A DNA stretch of 10,148 bases, from assembly GCA_945901215.1 (NCBI GenBank), contig CAMDKE010000076.1, positions 1 to 10,148 of the forward strand, written 5' to 3'. Source of the DNA: Comamonas sp. lk. GTDB lineage: Bacteria; Pseudomonadota; Gammaproteobacteria; Burkholderiales; Burkholderiaceae_C. Made by a program: the position numbers and the translations under genes. Of the stretch, positions 6,436-10,148 are shown piece after piece. Within the stretch, counting starts at the first letter, position 1, and each line of letters opens with the position of its first letter. The notes beneath the pieces are model-generated. The model saw only the letters and a list, made by a program, of their open reading frames with translations. It did no database searches and had not been told where the DNA came from.

Positions 6436-6508
6436 GAACGCGAAACGCCGTTCAAGCGAAAGCGCTGCAGCGCCCAAATAGGCACACTGGCCCGGCGCGC
6501 TGCGCGCC
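6436..6508 (-). terminator. Cluster of short hairpins downstream of the SIMPL gene; possible terminator
   Basis: Three small palindromes lie in the 182-bp space between the SIMPL gene stop and the 73-aa ORF. They are GAACGCG/CGC(C)GTTC (6436-6453), a perfect 12-bp palindrome GCGCTGCAGCGC (6462-6473), and GGCGCGC-T-GCGCGCC (6494-6508). The last begins 7 nt beyond the minus-strand stop codon. None is followed by a clear T-run, so termination is only possible, perhaps Rho-assisted. I see nothing else in 6334-6515. Confidence 0.3.
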
Positions 6509-6515
6509 CAAACAA

Positions 6516-7259
6516 TCAGCGTGGCGTGAGTTCTATGCTGCCGCTCACATTTACCGTCACCAGCGACTTGCCCGCTTCCACAGGTTGTGATTCTTCGGCC
6601 ATGGCCGCGCTCAGCGCGCGCACCCGGTAGTTGGGCACCGCCGTGGCCATGTCGCCGCTGCCCACAGCCACTTCGCGCAGGCTGTAGCCCCCAAAGCCAA
6701 ACTGCCGCGCATACGATTCGGCCCGGCCCTTGAAGCGGGCAATGGCCTGCGCCGCCACCTCGGCCTCTGCCCGTTCGCGCGCCTCACGCGACAGGCCAAA
6801 GCCCACCCGCGCCACCGTCAGACTTGTCAGCCGCCCGACCAGCTGGCTGATGGCGGCGGTGTCGCTGCCTTCAATCACCAGCTCGGCACGGCCCTGCCAG
6901 CCGGTAATGGTGTTGCCACTGCTCCCGGGCTTGGCGGCGTAGCGCGGCCCCACCGAAAAAGCGCCGGTGCGCACCTCCAGCAGCTTGGGCTGCGCCGCCT
7001 TGCGCGCCTGGGCCAGCGCGGCGTCGAGCGCCTGGCGCAACTGGCTTTGCACGCCGCTCGCATCCGCGCCTTCTTTGGTGGTGGACAGGGTGATAGACAG
7101 CAGGTCTTGCGCCACCTCTTGGCTGGCCTCGGCGCTTAGGCTGAGCACGTTCTTGGGTGGTGCTTGCACCAGCGCCGGGGTCTGGGCCAGTACCGCAGCG
7201 CCGCCCGTGATGCACACCGCCACCAAAGCCGAGCGAAAAATTCGAGATGCAAGTGCCAT
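6516..7259 (-). CDS. SIMPL (DUF541) domain periplasmic protein
   Basis: This 247-residue protein starts with a signal peptide (hydrophobic about 9-24, likely cleavage after VLA at 23-25). The mature part matches the SIMPL/DUF541 family: NVLSLSAEASQEVAQDLLSITLS near the mature N-terminus, a central GWQGRAELVIEGSD strand pair (120-133) and a long helix with REARERAEAEVAAQAIARFKGRAESYARQFGF (158-189). It ends in the typical VTVNVSGSIEL strand. The family (E. coli YggE is the reference) is periplasmic or outer-membrane associated and linked to stress tolerance, but its molecular function is unsettled. The start is supported by AAGGA 6-7 nt upstream on the minus strand. It reads in the same direction as the copper genes but is separated from them by a strong terminator, so it probably has its own promoter in 7260-7480. 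Confidence 0.93.
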   Translation of the reverse strand: MALASRIFRSALVAVCITGGAAVLAQTPALVQAPPKNVLSLSAEASQEVAQDLLSITLSTTKEGADASGVQSQLRQALDAALAQARKAAQPKLLEVRTGAFSVGPRYAAKPGSSGNTITGWQGRAELVIEGSDTAAISQLVGRLTSLTVARVGFGLSREARERAEAEVAAQAIARFKGRAESYARQFGFGGYSLREVAVGSGDMATAVPNYRVRALSAAMAEESQPVEAGKSLVTVNVSGSIELTPR

Positions 7260-7484
7260 GAAATATCCTTGAAAAACTGAGTGCCAAAGTGGCGCACACC
7301 TTGCGCGCCAGGACGCGGAGGCCGCCCGTTCGCAGGCAGCACGCCACGCCTCGGAAATTCAAGCACAGCCACGCGAAAAAGACCACCGGGCAGCGCACAA
7401 GAGCGGCGAAAAAGCCTTAAGAAAAGAGCCGCATAAAAACGGCACAAAAACCTCGCCACCGCTGCGCCAAAAATACGTGGCCAC

Positions 7485-7528
7485 AAAAAAAAGCCCTGGT
7501 ACATACCGAATTGCGGCATGTTCCAGGG
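7485..7528 (-). terminator. Strong rho-independent terminator of the copper operon
   Basis: On the minus strand CCCTGGAACATGCCG pairs with CGGTATGTACCAGGG: 14 of 15 positions pair (one A-A mismatch, one G-T), with loop CAATT. One G and one C after the stem comes a run of eight T (the A-run at 7485-7492 on the + strand). It sits about 65 nt beyond the PCu(A)C stop codon. The other strand has no T-run, so it works only for leftward transcripts. Confidence 0.88.
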
Positions 7529-7557
7529 GCTGCGCTGGGCGCGGGCTAACGTATTGC

Positions 7558-7588
7558 GGCACCCTGGGCGGCCAAAGCCGCCGGTGCC
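7558..7588 (-). other. Bulged GC-rich hairpin just after the PCu(A)C stop
   Basis: GGCACC (7558-7563) pairs with GGTGCC (7583-7588), and GGCGGC (7567-7572) with GCCGCC (7577-7582), around a 4-base loop with a 3-base bulge: 12 bp of GC-rich stem. It begins 6 nt past the stop on the minus strand and lacks a T-run. It may protect the mRNA 3' end or assist the terminator 30 nt further on. Confidence 0.55.
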
Positions 7589-7594
7589 CGGCGC

Positions 7595-8092
7595 TTAAGG
7601 CTTGGCCGGCGCGTGGTGCATGCCGTGCGCCTGGGCGCCCGCTGCGCCGCCAGGGGCGCTGGTGCTCACCGGCACCTTCAGGTCGAGCGTACTTTCCACG
7701 CCCTTGGCGTCTTTAAAGCGCAGCGTCACCGGCACCGTGGTGTCTTTTTGCAAAGGCACTTTCAGGTCCATCAGCATCAGGTGAAAGCTGCCGGGCTTGA
7801 GCGCTACGGCCTTGCCAGCGGGCAACTCCAGGCCCTTGGGCAGGGCGCGCATTTTCATCACGTCGCCTTCCATTTTCATTTCATGGATTTCGGCCACGCC
7901 GGCCACGCTGCTGGCCACGCCCACGAGCGTGGTGTCGGTTTTGGCCGTGAGCGTCATGAACGCGCCGGTGGCCTTTTGGCTTTGCACGGTGGCGCGCGCC
8001 CAGGCGTCCTTGATTTCAACGTTTTGGGCCAGCACGTGGCCGCAAAACAGGGTGGCGGCCAGCGCCAGGCTTGCGGAAAGTTTGTTTGTCAT
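7595..8092 (-). CDS. PCu(A)C family periplasmic copper chaperone
   Basis: This 165-residue protein has a signal peptide (cleavage likely after VLA, 20-22) followed by a PCu(A)C (DUF461) cupredoxin-like domain. The family binds Cu(I) in the periplasm and helps deliver copper to the CuA or CuB centre of cytochrome oxidase. The metal site is visible as H70-x10-M81-x22-H104-x-M106, close to the family's H-x10-M-x21-H-x-M pattern. Extra Met residues (M72, M74, M79, M108) lie nearby. A C-terminal tail rich in Gly/Ala ends with HGMHH (156-160), which may add copper affinity. GGAG lies 5 nt before the start on the minus strand. It is the last gene of a likely operon, 54 bp after the YcnI-like gene and upstream of the terminator at 7485-7528. 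Confidence 0.95.
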   Translation of the reverse strand: MTNKLSASLALAATLFCGHVLAQNVEIKDAWARATVQSQKATGAFMTLTAKTDTTLVGVASSVAGVAEIHEMKMEGDVMKMRALPKGLELPAGKAVALKPGSFHLMLMDLKVPLQKDTTVPVTLRFKDAKGVESTLDLKVPVSTSAPGGAAGAQAHGMHHAPAKP

Positions 8093-8146
8093 AAATGCTC
8101 CAGTACAGGGGGTTAAATCAAAAGAACGAAAGAGAAAGAACCGGAT

Positions 8147-8692
8147 TTAGTGCGCGTGGGCGCCCGAGGCTTGCACGTCTAGCACCTCAAGCAAGGCCGC
8201 AGGCGACTTCAGGCCCTTGGTGGACGTGCCGCTGGCTGGCACTTCGGCCCAGTCGTTGGCACCCTTGGCGCAGCTTTGCAGCACCTTGAACCACAGCGGC
8301 CCAGGTTTGGCGGGCGTGGTGCCACGCAGCACAAACTCGTCGTAATAGGCGGCGGGCAAGGCGTTTTCGGGGCCGTTGGCGGTCCAGCTTATTTCCAGCA
8401 CGCCCTCGGTGTATTTCTTGCCATGGCTATCAAAGGGCACCGGCAATGGGCCGATTTTGGTGCTCACTGTCCAGCCCGCTTTGGGCATGGGCTGGGCGCC
8501 GTTAAAGCCGGCCGGGATGGTGATGCGCATGGCGCGGGTGGCTTCGTCGCCACAGCCGTGCCCCACACGAAAAGCGGCGCGGTAGCTGCTGCTTGCGGCG
8601 GCGGCGCTGTCTTGCAGTACCACGTGGGCGAAGCTGGAGTTGCCCAGGCACAAGGCGCAGGCGGCGGCGATAGAGGCAAAGGAAGATTTCAT
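8147..8692 (-). CDS. YcnI-like DUF1775 periplasmic copper-binding protein
   Basis: I chose ATG at 8692, giving 181 residues, because it opens a standard signal peptide (MKSSFASIAAACALCLG). A TTG 15 bases upstream would add five residues with no better ribosome site. Cleavage after SSFA (19-22) would leave His23 as the mature N-terminus. In the DUF1775/YcnI family that histidine is the copper ligand of the monohistidine brace. The body shows the family pattern: SSYRAAFRVGHGCG (34-48), GWTVSTKIGP (73-82), YDEFVLRG (117-124) and LWFKVLQSC (133-141). Cys47 and Cys141 could form a disulfide. The tail ends AHAH. The neighbouring PCu(A)C gene is the usual partner of YcnI-like genes and supports a role in periplasmic copper handling. 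The shared promoter is not identified. Confidence 0.93.
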   Translation of the reverse strand: MKSSFASIAAACALCLGNSSFAHVVLQDSAAAASSSYRAAFRVGHGCGDEATRAMRITIPAGFNGAQPMPKAGWTVSTKIGPLPVPFDSHGKKYTEGVLEISWTANGPENALPAAYYDEFVLRGTTPAKPGPLWFKVLQSCAKGANDWAEVPASGTSTKGLKSPAALLEVLDVQASGAHAH

Positions 8693-8836
8693 AAAGGTAT
8701 TCAACAAACAGGCGGCGCGCGCGCAGCCGTGGCATTCGGTTTACCCCAAGGCTGCGTGGCAGCACCTAGGGCGCGAGAATTGGGGTGAGTGGGCGGGCGC
8801 TAACCACACCCAGGCCGTGTCGGCACCCTCCACCGC

Positions 8837-8865
8837 GCGTGGCTGACGGACGAGGTCAGCCGCGC
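8837..8865 (-). other. Hairpin immediately after the DUF2946 stop
   Basis: GCGTGGCTGAC (8837-8847) pairs with GTCAGCCGCGC (8855-8865): 11 bp with one G-T and a 7-base loop. It starts 2 nt after the minus-strand stop codon of the DUF2946 gene. There is no T-run, so it is a weak terminator candidate or a processing/stability element. The rest of 8693-8836 holds nothing I can name. Confidence 0.45.
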
Positions 8866-8867
8866 CT

Positions 8868-9233
8868 TCAGGCCAGCAGAGGTGGCCCGCGCCCCGGTGG
8901 CGGCGCTGCGCTGCGCCAGGCCAGTGTGCTGGGGCCTGCGGGGGCGGCCAGCGCGTGGGGATGTGTTGAAGAAAGAAGCGGGGCTTGGGCGGCGGGCGGC
9001 GGCGCGCCTGTAAAGAGGCACAGCGCGCAGTCCAGGCTGTGCGTGCCCTGGCTGGCCGGTGCGCCCGTGTCTGCGTCCACCAGCATGACCATGCCCGCGG
9101 CCGAACACACCATGCGGCTGCCCTGGGCTTGCGCCAGCGGCGCGGCGGCTGCCAAGCCCAGCGCCAGGCACCACCACAGCAGCACGGCGCGCGCCAGCGA
9201 TGGGGTAGTGCGAAGGATGTGCAAAGGCGACAT
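8868..9233 (-). CDS. DUF2946-family secreted protein, probable metal link
   Basis: This 121-residue product has an N-terminal hydrophobic segment (about 14-36, LLWWCLALGLAAAA, then AQAQG), a likely signal peptide or membrane anchor. The mature part carries the DUF2946 features: MVCSAAGMVMLVD (41-53) and HSLDCALC (65-72), giving Cys43, His65, Cys69 and Cys72 as possible metal or disulfide residues. The C-terminus is Pro/Ala-rich and ends soon after. DUF2946 proteins are commonly found near copper and TonB-type metal uptake genes, but the function is unknown. It reads in the same direction as the YcnI-like gene 175 bp downstream, so the three may form one copper-related unit, although the hairpin between them leaves that open. 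The upstream base context is not a good ribosome site, so the start is uncertain. Confidence 0.8.
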   Translation of the reverse strand: MSPLHILRTTPSLARAVLLWWCLALGLAAAAPLAQAQGSRMVCSAAGMVMLVDADTGAPASQGTHSLDCALCLFTGAPPPAAQAPLLSSTHPHALAAPAGPSTLAWRSAAPPPGRGPPLLA

Positions 9234-9238
9234 GGAGG
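9234..9238 (+). promoter_or_regulatory. GGAGG Shine-Dalgarno-like site for an alternative VOC start
   Basis: GGAGG at 9234-9238 stands 6 nt before an ATG at 9245, the textbook arrangement. It would extend the VOC protein by ten residues (MAAGGCYPAP). The site abuts the start codon of the divergent DUF2946 gene. Confidence 0.4.
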
Positions 9239-9274
9239 CCGATTATGGCAGCAGGGGGCTGCTATCCTGCGCCC

Positions 9275-9688
9275 ATGCGAAGCCTGTTCCACCTTGCCAT
9301 CCACGTCCATGACTTACAGGCGGCCCGCGCGTTTTATGGCGGCGTTCTGGGCTGCACCGAGGGGCGCAGCACCGCCACTTGGGTGGACTTTGACTTTTTT
9401 GGCCACCAGCTCTCGCTGCACCTGGGCGCACCTTTTGCCACCACCCGCACCGGCCAGGTGGGTGACGTGCTGGTGCCCATGCCGCACTTTGGCCTGGTGC
9501 TGGCGCTGCCCGACTGGCAGACTCTGGCGCAGCGCTTGCAGGCCGCCAAGGTGGAGTTTGTGATGGAGCCGCAAATCCGCTTTGCCGGCCAGAGTGGCGA
9601 ACAATGGACCATGTTCTTTCTCGATCCATCGGGCAACCCGATCGAGGTCAAAGGCTTCGCCAGTTTGGATACGGTGTACGCGCCATGA
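9275..9688 (+). CDS. VOC (glyoxalase/bleomycin-resistance fold) family protein
   Basis: With ATG at 9275 this is a 137-residue single VOC protein that begins MRSLFHLAIHVHDLQAARAFYGGVLG, the usual family N-terminus. The second half ends with FFLDPSGNPIEVKGF. His6, His71 and Glu124 are placed like the metal ligands of the fold. The GHQLSLHLG stretch (43-51) and WVDFDFFG (36-43) match glyoxalase-like proteins that I associate with beta-proteobacteria. Substrate is unknown; it could be a lyase, dioxygenase or thiol transferase. An in-frame ATG at 9245 has a much better Shine-Dalgarno sequence, so the true start could be there; homology favours 9275. The stop overlaps the MarC start (ATGA at 9685-9688), which suggests a two-gene operon. 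It is divergent from the DUF2946 gene. Confidence 0.9.
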   Translation: MRSLFHLAIHVHDLQAARAFYGGVLGCTEGRSTATWVDFDFFGHQLSLHLGAPFATTRTGQVGDVLVPMPHFGLVLALPDWQTLAQRLQAAKVEFVMEPQIRFAGQSGEQWTMFFLDPSGNPIEVKGFASLDTVYAP

Positions 9689-10148
9689 TGAATTACACCT
9701 TTGCCTCGGCCACCATTTTGCTGATCTTGATTACCGATCCGGTGGGCAATATCCCGATCTTTGCCAACGCGCTCAAACACGTGGCGCCCGAGCGGCGCGC
9801 GCGGGTAATTCTGCGTGAGATATTGATTGCCTTCGTTTTGCTGCTGACCTTTATGTTTGTGGGCGAAGGCTTCTTAAAGGTGATGAACCTGAGCGAACTC
9901 TCGCTGCAAATCGGCGGCGGCGTGATTTTGTTTTTGATCGCGCTGCGCATGGTGTTTCCGCCCCCGGCCACCCTGGAGCCAGAGATTTTTGAAGAGCCAC
10001 TGATCGTGCCCCTGGCCGTGCCAGCCATTGCCGGGCCGTCGGCGCTGGCCACGGTCTTGCTATTGGTGTCGCAGCAGCCCGAGCGCCGCCTGGACTGGAT
10101 TGCCGCGCTGTGCGTGACCATGCTCATCAGCGCCGTGGTGCTGGTGTC
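9685..10148 (+). CDS. MarC/YhgN-like integral membrane protein, N-terminal part (3' end outside window)
   Basis: The frame is open from the ATG at 9685 (a second ATG follows at 9688) to the window edge, about 154 codons. It begins MMNYTFASATILLILITDPVGNIPIF, then a hydrophobic segment (IAFVLLLTFMFVGEGFL), then GGGVILFLIALRMVFP, and EEPLIVPLAVPAIAGPSALAT, which is the signature order of MarC-family proteins; I recall E. coli YhgN as the closest reference. The family is inner-membrane with about six helices. The name came from multiple antibiotic resistance, but that link was not upheld and the transport substrate is unknown. Four hydrophobic segments are visible here. The start overlaps the VOC stop in an ATGA, so the two are probably co-translated. 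Confidence 0.93.
   Translation, partial: MMNYTFASATILLILITDPVGNIPIFANALKHVAPERRARVILREILIAFVLLLTFMFVGEGFLKVMNLSELSLQIGGGVILFLIALRMVFPPPATLEPEIFEEPLIVPLAVPAIAGPSALATVLLLVSQQPERRLDWIAALCVTMLISAVVLV

Larger units (their letters stand above)
7260..7594 (-). other. 335-bp intergenic region with terminator, hairpin and A/T tracts
   Basis: No believable gene lies here. Reading the minus strand it holds a bulged GC-rich hairpin right after the PCu(A)C stop and then a strong intrinsic terminator. After that comes about 120 bp with seven A-runs of 4-8 bases on the + strand (7376, 7409, 7422, 7435, 7446, 7469, 7485), and then the leader of the SIMPL gene. The palindrome GTGGCCAC lies at 7477-7484. I could not pick a convincing promoter for the SIMPL gene. 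Confidence 0.6.

Noticed and set aside
7359..7562. 67-codon minus-strand ORF in the 7260-7594 gap
   Set aside because: It runs through the strong terminator hairpin and T-run and has no recognised family or ribosome site.
7613..8788. Plus-strand ORFs opposite the PCu(A)C and YcnI-like genes
   Set aside because: The minus-strand frames have signal peptides and metal-binding motifs; the plus-strand products are His/Gly/Ala-rich artefacts of the same bases.
8741..9310. Long alternative ORFs on both strands around the DUF2946 gene
   Set aside because: They are Arg/Pro/Ala-rich and lack family features, while the 8868-9233 frame has a signal peptide and DUF2946 cysteine motifs.

Overview
The window looks like a beta-proteobacterial chromosome segment, most likely from a Comamonadaceae-type organism. 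This is inferred from the GC-rich coding style and from the right-hand genes (SIMPL, PCu(A)C, YcnI-like, DUF2946, VOC, MarC), whose sequences resemble proteins I know from that group. No rRNA or other taxonomic marker is present, so the placement is tentative.

Left two thirds (1-6061, all + strand): a type I restriction-modification locus resembling the EcoR124/type IC family. The order is hsdR (3' end only) - AlbA_2/GHKL ATP-binding protein - hsdS - RhuM-family protein - hsdM. The first four genes are tightly packed: an 11-bp overlap, then two ATGA overlaps. A 69-bp gap before hsdM is filled by a 22-codon mini-ORF that is itself joined to rhuM by an ATGA overlap and stops 7 nt before the hsdM start. 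HsdM and HsdS would form the sequence-specific methyltransferase and HsdR the translocating endonuclease. The two inserted genes are accessory genes of a kind often seen inside hsd operons. The DNA carries a 12-bp in-frame tandem repeat in the AlbA_2 gene, lower-GC target-recognition regions in hsdS, and a perfect 11-bp inverted repeat inside rhuM.

Boundary (6062-6515): the R-M operon converges on a small minus-strand hypothetical ORF, followed by a GC-rich stretch with several short palindromes. No tRNA, integrase, transposase or direct-repeat attachment site is visible.

Right part (6516-9233, all - strand): a periplasmic SIMPL-domain protein and, upstream of it, a three-gene probable copper module read in the order DUF2946 - YcnI-like DUF1775 - PCu(A)C chaperone. 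All three copper-module products have export signals. A strong rho-independent terminator (7485-7528) ends the module and separates it from the SIMPL gene.

Right end (9245-10148, + strand): a VOC/glyoxalase-fold protein is divergent from the DUF2946 gene and is coupled by an ATGA overlap to a MarC/YhgN-like membrane protein that runs off the window.

I see no clearly undescribed system. The best leads are the accessory genes embedded in the hsd operon, the rhuM inverted repeat, the mini-ORF before hsdM, and the HsdS repeats that differ only at synonymous sites.
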